Below, in pieces: positions 5,736-13,367 of a stretch of 21,989 bases of DNA. A program made the translations under genes and the position numbers. Each line of letters opens with the position of its first letter. Positions within the stretch are counted from its first letter, which is position 1. The notes beneath the pieces were generated by a model. That model was not told the origin of the DNA. It did not search any database and worked only from the letters and a program-made list of their open reading frames with translations. Source of the DNA: Treponema sp. (GTDB lineage: Bacteria; Spirochaetota; Spirochaetia; Treponematales; Breznakiellaceae); assembly GCA_031290325.1 (NCBI GenBank), contig JAITNU010000113.1, positions 1-21,989 of the forward strand. The letters run 5' to 3'.

Positions 5736-6944
5736 ATGGCAAAAGATAAGTTCAATCGAACTAAGATTCACATGAATGTCGGAACCAGTGGTCACGTTGA
5801 TCATGGAAAAACCACCCTTTCTGCCGCTATCACGATGTACTGCGGGAAGAAGTACGGTGATAAGGTGATGAAGTTTGATGATATTGATAACGCGCCGGAA
5901 GAGAAGGCCCGTGGTATCACTATCAATACCAGGCACCTGGAATATCAGTCCGAAAAACGGCATTATGCCCATATCGACTGCCCTGGACACGCCGACTATA
6001 TCAAGAACATGATTACCGGTGCGGCCCAGATGGACGGTGCGGTCCTGGTGGTATCTGCCCCGGATTCGGTTATGCCGCAGACAAGGGAGCATATCATCCT
6101 GGCGCGTCAGGTCGGAGTGCCCAGCATTATTGTGTTTCTCAACAAGGTTGACCTGATAGACGATCCTGAGCTGATTGAATTGGTTGAAGAAGAGATCAAG
6201 GATGTCCTCAATGCCAATGGGTTCCCTGGGAATGAGATTCCCATTATCAAGGGTTCTGCTTTTAAGGCTATGTCCGATCTGCTGGAGTCAAGCGGTAGAG
6301 AGCTTCCTGAATCCGCCCATTGTATTGAGGAACTGTTGGTGGCTATGGACAGTTACTTCCCGGATCCGATTCGGGATGAGGCCAAGCCCTTCCTGATGCC
6401 CATTGAAGATGTGTTTACCATCTCTGGCCGTGGTACGGTTGTTACCGGTAAGATTGACCGGGGGACGATTAAGCTGAACGAGGATGTCGAGATCGTCGGT
6501 ATCAGGGATACTCAGAAAACGGTGGTTACTGGTATTGAGATGTTCAATAAGCTCCTGGACGGCGGTCAGGCAGGGGATAATATCGGTGCCTTGCTGCGGG
6601 GTATTGATAAAAAAGCGGTTGAGCGGGGACAGGTGCTTGCCAAGCCCGGTTCTATCACCCCTCACAATAAATTTAAGGGGCAGATCTACTGTCTTTCCAA
6701 GGAAGAGGGTGGACGGCATAGTCCCTTCTTCAGTGGGTATCGGCCTCAGTTCTATTTCCGGACTACCGATATTACGGGGACCGTAAAGCTTCCTGAGGGA
6801 AGGGAGATGATCATGCCGGGGGATAACACCGAAATCTTCGGTGATTTGATTCACCCGATAGCTATGGAAAAAGGGTTGCGCTTCGCTATCCGTGAGGGCG
6901 GAAAAACCGTTGCTTCCGGGCAGGTCGTCGAGATTATCGAATAG
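5736..6944 (+). CDS. tuf: Translation elongation factor EF-Tu
   Basis: This 402-residue GTPase delivers aminoacyl-tRNA to the ribosomal A site. GTP-binding motifs are in order: GHVDHGKT (19-26), DCPGH (81-85) with catalytic His85, NKVD (136-139) and SAF (174-176). Domains 2 and 3 follow from about 215, with GRGTVVTGKI and the GGRHSPFFSGYRPQFYFRT block. The sequence is treponemal in style. Two changes stand out: the position before GHVDHGKT is Ser (GTSGH, usually GTIGH; S18), and the usual Gly after PD in the PDGxMPQT loop is Ser (PDSVMPQT; S111). AAGGAGGA lies 7 bases before the ATG, a strong ribosome site suited to an abundant protein. It is the first gene of the S10-spc block, as in T. pallidum. 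Confidence 0.98.
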   Translation: MAKDKFNRTKIHMNVGTSGHVDHGKTTLSAAITMYCGKKYGDKVMKFDDIDNAPEEKARGITINTRHLEYQSEKRHYAHIDCPGHADYIKNMITGAAQMDGAVLVVSAPDSVMPQTREHIILARQVGVPSIIVFLNKVDLIDDPELIELVEEEIKDVLNANGFPGNEIPIIKGSAFKAMSDLLESSGRELPESAHCIEELLVAMDSYFPDPIRDEAKPFLMPIEDVFTISGRGTVVTGKIDRGTIKLNEDVEIVGIRDTQKTVVTGIEMFNKLLDGGQAGDNIGALLRGIDKKAVERGQVLAKPGSITPHNKFKGQIYCLSKEEGGRHSPFFSGYRPQFYFRTTDITGTVKLPEGREMIMPGDNTEIFGDLIHPIAMEKGLRFAIREGGKTVASGQVVEIIE

Positions 6945-6955
6945 CTGGCTGTGAT

Positions 6956-6989
6956 TGAGGTGGGTACCGGATGTACTGGTATTCCCTCA
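6956..6989 (+). promoter_or_regulatory. Hairpin in the tuf-rpsJ junction, just before the rpsJ ribosome site
   Basis: Bases 6956-6960 pair with 6985-6989 and 6962-6968 pair with 6978-6984, with one bulged base at 6961 and a 9-base loop; two pairs are G-T. This makes a 12-bp stem ending 3 bases before GGAGGA of rpsJ. It is not followed by a T-run, so it is not a terminator. Roles could be RNA processing between the highly expressed tuf and the r-protein message, or translational control of rpsJ. Confidence 0.45.
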
Positions 6990-7001
6990 TCTGGAGGAAT
7001 A

Positions 7002-7310
7002 ATGACTAAGGAACGAATTCGCGTGCGTTTACGCGGTTTCGATGTTGAATTAATCGATCAGAGCGCGAAGTCTATCGTTCAAACGGTGCAGAAAGCGGGG
7101 GCCAAGGTAACGGGGCCTATTCCACTTCCGACCCGTATTAACAAGGTGACGGTACTCCGTTCTCCTCATGTCAATAAAAAGTCCCGTGAGCAGTTCGAGA
7201 TGCGGACCCATAAACGGTTGATTGATATTATCAGTCCTTCTCCGGAAGTAATGGATTCATTGATGAAGCTGGAACTTCCTGCGGGTGTCGATGTTGAGAT
7301 AAAGCAGTAA
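7002..7310 (+). CDS. rpsJ: Small ribosomal subunit protein uS10
   Basis: This 102-residue protein is S10, a 30S head protein and, as NusE, part of antitermination complexes. Family blocks include RIRVRLRGFDVELIDQSAKS (5-24), GPIPLPTRI, and EMRTHKRLIDI. The ATG at 7002 was chosen because GGAGGA lies 3 bases upstream and the product then has the usual length; an in-frame GTG-type start at 6951 would add 17 unrelated residues and lie inside the hairpin. Confidence 0.97.
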   Translation: MTKERIRVRLRGFDVELIDQSAKSIVQTVQKAGAKVTGPIPLPTRINKVTVLRSPHVNKKSREQFEMRTHKRLIDIISPSPEVMDSLMKLELPAGVDVEIKQ

Positions 7311-7312
7311 AA

Positions 7313-7348
7313 AGGCAGACGGTCCTGGAACCTCAGGATAGCGTGCCT
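7313..7348 (+). promoter_or_regulatory. Two-tiered hairpin in the rpsJ-rplC junction
   Basis: AGGCA (7313-7317) pairs with TGCCT (7344-7348). Inside, GTCCTG (7322-7327) pairs with CAGGAT (7334-7339), the last pair G-T, around a 6-base loop. A symmetric 4x4 internal loop (GACG opposite AGCG) separates the two helices. It lies 17 bases before the rplC ATG. An internal loop framed by helices is the kind of shape r-proteins bind; autogenous control by L3 or L4 is possible but unproven. Confidence 0.45.
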
Positions 7349-7365
7349 GAATTTTGGAGTAAACA

Positions 7366-7986
7366 ATGCTGGGGCTTTTGGCCAGGAAAGTGGGAATGAC
7401 ACAGGTCTTCGACGAGGGAGGTAACCTTATTCCGGTAACGGTTATCCGTATCGATCCGAATGTGGTTATTGCCCAGAAAAATGAGGAAAAGGACCGGTAT
7501 GCTGCCGTGGTCCTTGGTATGGACGATATGAAGGAACATAGGGTAACAAAGCCCTATGCCGGTCAGTTTCCGGAACAGATGACGCCTAAAAAGCATCTCA
7601 AGGAATTCCGGGATTTTGAGAAAACGGTTGCGGTAGGGGATACCCTGGGGGTGGAGCTTTTTGAAGGCTGCCGGTATGTGGATGTTACCGGCGTTTCCAA
7701 GGGCAAGGGCTTTCAGGGGGTGGTGAAGCGCTGGGGCTTCGGCGGAGGCCGGTATACCCACGGTTCTAAATTCCACCGGGAACCGGGATCAACCGGGCAG
7801 TCAACCTATCCGCACCGGACCTTTAAGAATGTCAAGCTCCCGGGTCGTATGGGACGGGAACAGGTAACGGTTTTGAGCCTTAAGGTTATTAAGGTTGATA
7901 CGGAAAAGCGGCTTCTTATGGTTTGCGGCGCTGTTCCGGGGATAAACAAAGGCCTCGTGGTCGTCAGGGCTGCGGTGAAGAAGTAG
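7366..7986 (+). CDS. rplC: Large ribosomal subunit protein uL3
   Basis: This 206-residue protein is L3, an early 23S rRNA binder near the peptidyl transferase centre. It opens MLGLLARKVGMTQVFDEGG, and the loop region reads KGKGFQGVVKRWGFGGG then HGSKFHREPGSTGQ. The Gln in GSTGQ corresponds to the residue methylated by PrmB in E. coli. The motif continues PHRTFKNVKLPGRMG, where many bacteria have PGRVFKGKKMAGHMG; I recall the PHRTFK variant as treponemal. A TTTGGAG ribosome site precedes the ATG. Confidence 0.97.
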   Translation: MLGLLARKVGMTQVFDEGGNLIPVTVIRIDPNVVIAQKNEEKDRYAAVVLGMDDMKEHRVTKPYAGQFPEQMTPKKHLKEFRDFEKTVAVGDTLGVELFEGCRYVDVTGVSKGKGFQGVVKRWGFGGGRYTHGSKFHREPGSTGQSTYPHRTFKNVKLPGRMGREQVTVLSLKVIKVDTEKRLLMVCGAVPGINKGLVVVRAAVKK

Positions 7987-7997
7987 GGGCAAAGGTG

Positions 7998-8660
7998 ATG
8001 AATCGGACAGTGTATGCTATTAATGGCGCGGAATTGAGAAGTATTGAGCTGGATGACGCCGTATTCGGGCTTCCGTTCAATGAAGAGGTTATCTGGTACG
8101 CCATTAACAATGAACTTGCCAATAAGCGGCAGGGATCGGCCAGTACCAAGGACCGGGGTGAAATCCACGGTTCCAACGCCAAGCCTTATAAGCAGAAGGG
8201 TACCGGACGTGCCCGCCGGGGGGATAAGAAGTCTCCGCTCCTGACCGGGGGGGGTACGGTCTTTGGTCCCAAGCCGCGGGATTTTTCGTATGCTATGCCC
8301 AAAAAGGCAAAGCGACTGGCGCTTAAAAGTATTTTAAGCCTCAAAGCGCAAAGTGATACCTTGAAAATAATCGAGGATTTCTCGATAGTATCCGGGAAAA
8401 CCAAGGAGCTGGCAAAGCTGCTCAGGTGTTTTGGGGATGATCAGCGGACGGTCATTGTTTTAAAGGACGATGATCGGATGGTCAAGCGGGCGGGCGCCAA
8501 TATACCCTGGCTCAGTTTTCTTTCGTATAATCGTCTGCAAGCCCATGATCTGTTTTACGGGCGCCGGGTTATTATGCTCGAGACTGCCGCCAGGAATCTT
8601 AATGGCTTTTACGGGGCAGTAAGTACGGAGCCAGAGGAGGCCGAAGATGCTCATCAATGA
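7998..8660 (+). CDS. rplD: Large ribosomal subunit protein uL4
   Basis: This 220-residue protein is L4, which binds 23S rRNA domain I and extends a loop into the exit tunnel. The tunnel-loop region KPYKQKGTGRARRGDKKSP and GGGTVFGPKPRDFSY are clear. In E. coli L4 represses its own S10 operon. The ATG at 7998 follows AGGGGC with 7 bases spacing; the longer frame from 7923 overlaps rplC and adds unrelated residues. The length is slightly above the usual ~205, due to an acidic tail (EPEEAEDAHQ). The end overlaps rplW by 14 bases. Confidence 0.97.
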   Translation: MNRTVYAINGAELRSIELDDAVFGLPFNEEVIWYAINNELANKRQGSASTKDRGEIHGSNAKPYKQKGTGRARRGDKKSPLLTGGGTVFGPKPRDFSYAMPKKAKRLALKSILSLKAQSDTLKIIEDFSIVSGKTKELAKLLRCFGDDQRTVIVLKDDDRMVKRAGANIPWLSFLSYNRLQAHDLFYGRRVIMLETAARNLNGFYGAVSTEPEEAEDAHQ

Positions 8661-8934
8661 AAAGGTGCTGATTGAACCGATACTTTCGGAAAAGGCCAAC
8701 CTGTTGCGGGAGGAAGGGAAGTATGTTTTCAGAGTTGATCCGGCGGCGACTAAGATTCAGATAAAGGAAGCGGTCCGTAAACTGTTTAATGTGCATCCAA
8801 TTGCTTGTACTGTAATGGTAGTGGGAGGTAAGCCGAAACGCCTGCGCTCGAAGGCCGGTTATACCGCATCCTGGAAGAAGGCGATAGTCCGTTTGCCTAA
8901 AAATGAGAAGATAAGCCTCTTTGAGGGTGTGTAA
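8647..8934 (+). CDS. rplW: Large ribosomal subunit protein uL23
   Basis: This 95-residue protein is L23, at the tunnel exit where trigger factor and SRP dock. Blocks seen: LIEPILSEKANLL (8-20), YVFRVDPAATKIQIKEAVRK (26-45), and the C-terminal WKKAIVRLP. The ATG lies inside the last codons of rplD, with GGAGG 6 bases upstream in the rplD coding sequence, so the two are probably translationally coupled. Confidence 0.97.
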   Translation: MLINEKVLIEPILSEKANLLREEGKYVFRVDPAATKIQIKEAVRKLFNVHPIACTVMVVGGKPKRLRSKAGYTASWKKAIVRLPKNEKISLFEGV

Positions 8935-8945
8935 GGGAACTGAGA

Positions 8946-9776
8946 ATGGGAATCAAAACATATAAGCCAATAACGGCGGGGATGCGGCAGTGGATCAGCC
9001 TGGATTATGCGGAGCTTACCAAAAATGCCGTGCCTGAAAAGTCCCTTACCACGGGACGGGCGGAACGGGCAGGCCGGGATACGAAGGGTCGTATCAGTGT
9101 CTGGCATAAGGGAGGCGGTCATAAGCGGCGCTATCGGACCATTGATTTTAAGCGGGATAAGCTTGGCGTCCCTGGTAAGGTTGCCTCGATTGAGTATGAT
9201 CCGAACCGGAGTTCTAACATCGCCTTGATTAAGTATGCCGATGGGGAAAAGCGGTATATCCTGGCTCCCAAGGGGCTTGCGGTCAATGCCACGGTATTAA
9301 GCGGGCCTGCTGCTCCCATTGAAACCGGAAATGCCCTGCCCCTGGAAAATATCCCTCTGGGATTTACGGTTCATAACATTGAATTGACCCTGGGTAAGGG
9401 AGGACAAATGGCGCGGTCTGCCGGTGTGGGTGCCCTGATTGCCGCCAAAGAAGGGGATTATGTTACCCTCAAGCTGCCCTCCGGGGAGATGCGCATGGTC
9501 TTCAAGAAGTGCTATGCTACCATCGGTACGGTGGGCAATGAGGATCACATGAACACTCAGTTGGGCAAGGCCGGGCGCAAGCGCTGGCTGGGCATACGGC
9601 CCACAGTACGGGGTATGTCCATGAATCCGGTGGATCATCCCCACGGTGGCGGTGAGGGGAAGAACAAGGGTATCCATCCCGTTACCCCCTGGGGACAGCC
9701 AACCAAGGGGTATAAGACCCGGAGCAAACATAAACCTTCATCGCGGTTTATTGTAAGCCGCGGTAAAAAGAAATAG
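8946..9776 (+). CDS. rplB: Large ribosomal subunit protein uL2
   Basis: This 276-residue protein has the normal L2 length. It joins the subunits and supports the peptidyl transferase centre. The family signature is intact: GRISVWHKGGGHKRRYR near residues 46-62, the central VARSAG-like MARSAGVGA, and VDHPHGGGEGKNKG with the conserved His close to the catalytic centre. The C-terminal basic tail (KTRSKHKPSSRFIVSRGKKK) is typical. Confidence 0.98.
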   Translation: MGIKTYKPITAGMRQWISLDYAELTKNAVPEKSLTTGRAERAGRDTKGRISVWHKGGGHKRRYRTIDFKRDKLGVPGKVASIEYDPNRSSNIALIKYADGEKRYILAPKGLAVNATVLSGPAAPIETGNALPLENIPLGFTVHNIELTLGKGGQMARSAGVGALIAAKEGDYVTLKLPSGEMRMVFKKCYATIGTVGNEDHMNTQLGKAGRKRWLGIRPTVRGMSMNPVDHPHGGGEGKNKGIHPVTPWGQPTKGYKTRSKHKPSSRFIVSRGKKK

Positions 9777-9785
9777 GAGAGCAGG

Positions 9786-10064
9786 GTGTCAAGGTCCATT
9801 AAGAAGGGACCCTTCATAGAGAAGAGTCTCTATAAGAAGGTGTTGGAGATGAGCAAAGCTGGGGACAGGAAGATGATCAAGACCTATTCCCGGTGTTCCA
9901 CTATCATTCCTGAGATGGTGGGGGGAACCATTTCCGTCTATAACGGTAAAACCTGGATTCCCGTGTACATTACGGAAAATCTTGTCGGTCATAAGCTTGG
10001 GGAATTTGCGCCTACCCGGATCTTCCGGGGACATGCGGGTTCGGACAAGAAGGCCGCTAAATAA
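9786..10064 (+). CDS. rpsS: Small ribosomal subunit protein uS19
   Basis: This 92-residue protein is S19, a 30S head protein that contacts L5 and the A-site finger. Sequence SRSIKKGPFIEKSLYKKV and the block TIIPEMVGGTISVYNGKTW then VPVYITENLVGHKLGEFAPTR are canonical. It begins with GTG at 9786; AGGAG overlapping the rplB stop serves as the ribosome site. An ATG would not preserve the conserved N-terminus. Confidence 0.97.
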   Translation: MSRSIKKGPFIEKSLYKKVLEMSKAGDRKMIKTYSRCSTIIPEMVGGTISVYNGKTWIPVYITENLVGHKLGEFAPTRIFRGHAGSDKKAAK

Positions 10065-10075
10065 TAGGTAGGTAT

Positions 10076-10438
10076 ATGGAATTAACGAGCGGTTATAAGG
10101 CGGTAACCAAGTACCTTATCGCTTCACCCTTTAAAATCAGGCCCGTGGCGGATCTGATACGGCGCAAGCCCTATCCTGAGGCCATGTCGTTGCTTGAGAA
10201 CATGCCGCACAAAGGGGCGCGGCTCATCAGAAAGACCGTCAAGTCCGCTGCTTCCAATGCGCTGGCTCAGGATAAACGGCTGGAAGAAGAGATGCTCTAT
10301 GTGAGAGAGGTATTGATCGATGAGGGGCCTCGGCTGAAGCGGGTCTGGTTCCGTGCTCGGGGCCGGGCCGATATGCTTCTGAAACGCATGTGCCATATTA
10401 CCGTGGTAATTGACGAAACCGGAAAGGCGGGGGAGTAA
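10076..10438 (+). CDS. rplV: Large ribosomal subunit protein uL22
   Basis: This 120-residue protein is L22. Its globular part sits on the surface and its hairpin reaches the exit-tunnel constriction, where macrolide-resistance changes occur in other bacteria. Blocks seen: KIRPVADLIRRKPYPEAMSL (20-39), KTVKSAASNA, and the hairpin DEGPRLKRVWFRARGRADML. GTAGGTAT before the ATG is a weak ribosome site, so coupling to rpsS is likely. Confidence 0.97.
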   Translation: MELTSGYKAVTKYLIASPFKIRPVADLIRRKPYPEAMSLLENMPHKGARLIRKTVKSAASNALAQDKRLEEEMLYVREVLIDEGPRLKRVWFRARGRADMLLKRMCHITVVIDETGKAGE

Positions 10439-10439
10439 C

Positions 10440-11144
10440 GTGGGACAAAAAGTTAATCCGATTGGGCTGCGGCTAGGGATCAATAAAACCTGGAGTTCCC
10501 GGTGGTATGTGGACCCGAAAGAATATGCCAACACCCTTCATGAGGATTTAAAGCTCCGTAAGATGATCATGGCTATGCCGGAAACCAAGGGCGCGGATAT
10601 CGCGGAACTGGAAATCATCCGGCATCCCCAGCGGATCACCATTACCATTCATACCGCCCGTCCGGGGGTTATTATCGGGGTCAAGGGCGCCAATATCGAA
10701 AAGATAGGGGCGGAACTTCAGAAACATGTAACTAAAAAAATCCAGATTAAGATCAAGGAAGTCCGTAACGCCGATAACAACGCCCAGATTATTGCCCAGA
10801 ATATTGCCCGGCAGCTCCTGGCCCGGTCCTCTTTCAGGAGAACCATGAAGCAGGCCATCAGCAACGCCATCAAGAAGGGTAATGCCCAGGGTGTGAAGGT
10901 GCGTTTGTCAGGTCGTCTTGGGGGCGCTGAAATGTCCCGGACCGAGGAAGCCAAGGAAGGACGTATTCCCCTGCATACCCTGCGGGCGGATATTGACTAT
11001 GGCTTTTCCGAGGCCCATACGACCTTTGGTTCTATCGGGGTCAAGGTCTGGGTGTATAACGGCATGAAATACGGCAAGGAACAAAAGGAAGACGCGGGCG
11101 TCCTGGTCCGTAAGCGGCGCGAGCGCGCTCCCGCAAGGAGTTAA
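10440..11144 (+). CDS. rpsC: Small ribosomal subunit protein uS3
   Basis: This 234-residue protein is S3, part of the mRNA entry tunnel. It opens GQKVNPIGLRLG after the start, has a KH domain with GVKG at 80-83 (RPGVIIGVKGANIEKI), and a C-terminal domain with RLGGAEMSRTEEAKEGRIPL then HTLRADIDYG. The GTG at 10440, one base after the rplV stop, was chosen because it yields the invariant V/M-GQKVNP start; the ATG at 10410 would add ten unrelated residues. GGGGGAG in the end of rplV is the ribosome site. Confidence 0.97.
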   Translation: MGQKVNPIGLRLGINKTWSSRWYVDPKEYANTLHEDLKLRKMIMAMPETKGADIAELEIIRHPQRITITIHTARPGVIIGVKGANIEKIGAELQKHVTKKIQIKIKEVRNADNNAQIIAQNIARQLLARSSFRRTMKQAISNAIKKGNAQGVKVRLSGRLGGAEMSRTEEAKEGRIPLHTLRADIDYGFSEAHTTFGSIGVKVWVYNGMKYGKEQKEDAGVLVRKRRERAPARS

Positions 11145-11146
11145 GT

Positions 11147-11572
11147 ATGTTGAGTCCTAAGCGTGTTAAACATCGTAAGGTGCAGCGGGGTACTATGCCG
11201 GGTAATGCCACGCGGGGCAATAGCGTGGTCTTTGGCGACTATGCCTTAGTTGCCATGGACCGGAAGTGGATCACCAACCGGCAGATTGAAGCGGCTCGTA
11301 TTGCCCTCAACCGCCATATTAAGCGGGGGGGGAAGATATGGATCCGTATCTTCCCGGATAAGCCCTATTCCAAAAAGCCTGCGGAAACCCGCATGGGCAA
11401 GGGGAAAGGGGGGCCTGAATACTGGGTCGCTGTGGTCAAGCCCGGGACGGTTATGTTTGAACTGGGGGGGATTGAAAGAACCCTGGCAGAAGAAGCCATG
11501 ACCTTGGCAGGCGCTAAACTGCCGATCAAGACGAAGTTTGTGGCCCGTGCCGATTTTGAACTAGGCGCCTAG
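11147..11572 (+). CDS. rplP: Large ribosomal subunit protein uL16
   Basis: This 141-residue protein is L16, late-assembling and close to the A-site tRNA. It opens MLSPKRVKHRKVQRG and contains RIFPDKPYSKKPAETRMGKG then KGGPEYWVAVVKPG, all invariant-type blocks. The Arg in ETRMGKGKG corresponds to the residue hydroxylated by YcfD/RoxA in proteobacteria. It starts 2 bases after rpsC with AAGGAG in the rpsC tail. Confidence 0.98.
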   Translation: MLSPKRVKHRKVQRGTMPGNATRGNSVVFGDYALVAMDRKWITNRQIEAARIALNRHIKRGGKIWIRIFPDKPYSKKPAETRMGKGKGGPEYWVAVVKPGTVMFELGGIERTLAEEAMTLAGAKLPIKTKFVARADFELGA

Positions 11573-11585
11573 GAAAGGAGGAGGT

Positions 11586-11783
11586 ATGAAGAATTCGTTT
11601 AAAAACCTGACCTTACCGGAACTGCGGGCCAAGCGGGAGGAGCTCAATAAGAAGTATATGGAACTCCGTTTTAAAATGGTGATTGGTCATGTGGATAATC
11701 CCCTGGAGAAACGGACCATGCGGCGGCAGATTGCCCGGCTTACTACCTTAATCGGACAGCAGGCCGTAAAGGTCCAGGGATAA
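11586..11783 (+). CDS. rpmC: Large ribosomal subunit protein uL29
   Basis: This 65-residue protein is L29, an all-helical protein beside L23 at the tunnel exit. LTLPELRAKREELNKKYMELRF and the KRTMRRQIARL helix fit the family. AAAGGAGGAGGT right before the ATG (11586) is a very strong ribosome site. Confidence 0.96.
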   Translation: MKNSFKNLTLPELRAKREELNKKYMELRFKMVIGHVDNPLEKRTMRRQIARLTTLIGQQAVKVQG

Positions 11784-11793
11784 GGAGCGACAT

Positions 11794-12066
11794 GTGGCGG
11801 AAGAAGCGGTAAAGGCGAAGAGCAGGAAAAAAGAGTTTGTGGGCATCGTTAAAAGCGACAAGATGGATAAGACCATTGTGGTTGCGGTGGAAACCATGGC
11901 CCTGCATCCGCTCTATAAGAAGTATGTAACCCGGATCAAGAAGGTCAAGGCCCATGATGAGATCAATGAGGCAAAGACCGGTGACCGGGTTCGGGTAGTG
12001 GAGTGTCGTCCTATCAGCAAGGAAAAATGCTGGAAGCTTGCGGCCATTGTAGAGCGCGCACGATAG
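11794..12066 (+). CDS. rpsQ: Small ribosomal subunit protein uS17
   Basis: This 90-residue protein is S17, a primary 16S rRNA binder with an OB fold. GIVKSDKMDKTIVVAVE (17-33) and the HDEINEAKTGDRVRVVECRP block then SKEKCWKL are diagnostic. It starts at GTG 11794; GGAG is 6 bases upstream. The nearby ATG at 11792 is in another frame and meets a stop after six codons. Confidence 0.97.
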   Translation: MAEEAVKAKSRKKEFVGIVKSDKMDKTIVVAVETMALHPLYKKYVTRIKKVKAHDEINEAKTGDRVRVVECRPISKEKCWKLAAIVERAR

Positions 12067-12080
12067 GGAGCGTATGAAAG

Positions 12081-12449
12081 ATGATTCAGGTAGAGACTTT
12101 CCTGAATGTGGCGGATAATTCAGGGGCCAAGCGGGTTCAATGTATCAAGGTACTCGGCGGTTCTAAACGGAAATATGCGAGTATCGGCGATATTATTGTG
12201 GTGGCGGTTAAGGATGCCCTGCCGACCTCACAGATAAAAAAGGGTTCCGTCGAAAAGGCGGTGGTGGTGCGGACTCACAAGGAATTCCGGCGCCCCGACG
12301 GGACGTATATCCGCTTCGACGATAATGCCTGTGTCATTATCGATGCAAGTTTGAATCCCAAGGGGAAACGTATTTTCGGGCCGGTCGCCCGGGAACTGCG
12401 GGAAAAGGATTACATGAAGATTGTATCCCTTGCCCCTGAGGTGCTATAA
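12081..12449 (+). CDS. rplN: Large ribosomal subunit protein uL14
   Basis: This 122-residue protein has the exact length of most L14 proteins. It forms part of the intersubunit face and the site where RsfS docks. MIQVETFLNVADNSGAKRVQ, GDIIVVAVKDALP and FDDNACVIID then GTR-like GKRIFGPVARELR are canonical. GGGAGCG upstream is the ribosome site; the ATG at 12074 is out of frame. Confidence 0.98.
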   Translation: MIQVETFLNVADNSGAKRVQCIKVLGGSKRKYASIGDIIVVAVKDALPTSQIKKGSVEKAVVVRTHKEFRRPDGTYIRFDDNACVIIDASLNPKGKRIFGPVARELREKDYMKIVSLAPEVL

Positions 12450-12464
12450 AGAAGGAGCGGCGGT

Positions 12465-12791
12465 ATGGGAATGGTTACCCCACATAAATTCAAATTAAAG
12501 AAAGAGGATACCGTTCAGATCATTGCGGGCAAGGACAAGGGAAAACGGGGACGGATTTTGAAGATCCTCCGCGACAAGGACCGGGTCGTTGTGGAAGGCG
12601 CGAATATCGTTAAAAAGGCGAAAAAGCGTCGTAACCAGCAGGATCGGGGGGGGATTATTGAGATAGAGGCGGCGATTCACAGTTCCAATCTGATGATCGT
12701 CTGTAAAAAATGCGGCCCAACCCGAATAGGGTATAAGCTTGAGGGGGATACGAAAACCCGGATCTGCCGGAAATGCGGTGAGGTGTTGTAA
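12465..12791 (+). CDS. rplX: Large ribosomal subunit protein uL24, zinc-ribbon (four-cysteine) form
   Basis: This 108-residue protein is L24, an assembly initiator near the tunnel exit. The KOW motif lies at about 13-40 (EDTVQIIAGKDKGKRGRILK). Its C-terminal part has two Cys pairs, C80-x2-C83 and C101-x2-C104, in VCKKCGPTRIGYK and RICRKCGEVL. This is the zinc-binding version; many bacteria lack the cysteines here. GAAGGAG is 8 bases before ATG 12465; a second ATG two codons later is possible. The stop overlaps the rplE start by one base (TAATG). Confidence 0.96.
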   Translation: MGMVTPHKFKLKKEDTVQIIAGKDKGKRGRILKILRDKDRVVVEGANIVKKAKKRRNQQDRGGIIEIEAAIHSSNLMIVCKKCGPTRIGYKLEGDTKTRICRKCGEVL

Positions 12792-13357
12792 TGAAAAGCA
12801 CTGAGACAAAAAACTACGAACCGCGGCTTAAAAAAATCTACAAGGAGCGGGTTGCCCCGGAACTCTTCAGGGAGTTCGGTTATACTTCGACGATGCAAAC
12901 GCCGAGGCTTGAAAAGATCATCGTCAGCATGGGAGTCGGAGAGGCCTTGCAAAACAAGAAACTCCTGGATGCAGCGGTTGATGATCTCACCCTCATCACC
13001 GGACAGAAGGCGGTTAAAACCAAGGCTCGCAAGAGCATCGCCAACTTCAAGATCCGGGAAGGCCAGGAAATCGGCGTAAAGGTTACCCTCCGGGGTGCCA
13101 TGATGTACGAGTTTCTGGACCGGCTGATTAACATTGCGCTGCCCCGGGTTAAGGACTTCCGCGGTGTTAATCAGAATGCCTTTGACGGGCACGGGAATTA
13201 TTCCTTCGGTATTACCGAGCAGATTATTTTTCCCGAAATCGATTTTGATAAAATTGAACGCGTAGCCGGACTTAATATTGCCATCGTAACGACGGCACGG
13301 ACCGATGCGGAGGCCAAGGCCTTCCTCGCCAAGTTTGGCATGCCCTTTAGGAAGTAA
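12791..13357 (+). CDS. rplE: Large ribosomal subunit protein uL5
   Basis: This 188-residue protein is L5, part of the 5S rRNA complex and a contact to P-site tRNA and S13. PRLEKIIVSMGVGEALQNKK, TGQKAVKTKARKSIANFKIR and GNYSFGITEQIIFPEID are canonical. It is about 8 residues longer than usual at the N-terminus (KSTETKNYEP). The start overlaps the rplX stop by one base, indicating coupled translation. Confidence 0.97.
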   Translation: MKSTETKNYEPRLKKIYKERVAPELFREFGYTSTMQTPRLEKIIVSMGVGEALQNKKLLDAAVDDLTLITGQKAVKTKARKSIANFKIREGQEIGVKVTLRGAMMYEFLDRLINIALPRVKDFRGVNQNAFDGHGNYSFGITEQIIFPEIDFDKIERVAGLNIAIVTTARTDAEAKAFLAKFGMPFRK

Positions 13358-13367
13358 AGGAGGTAAC

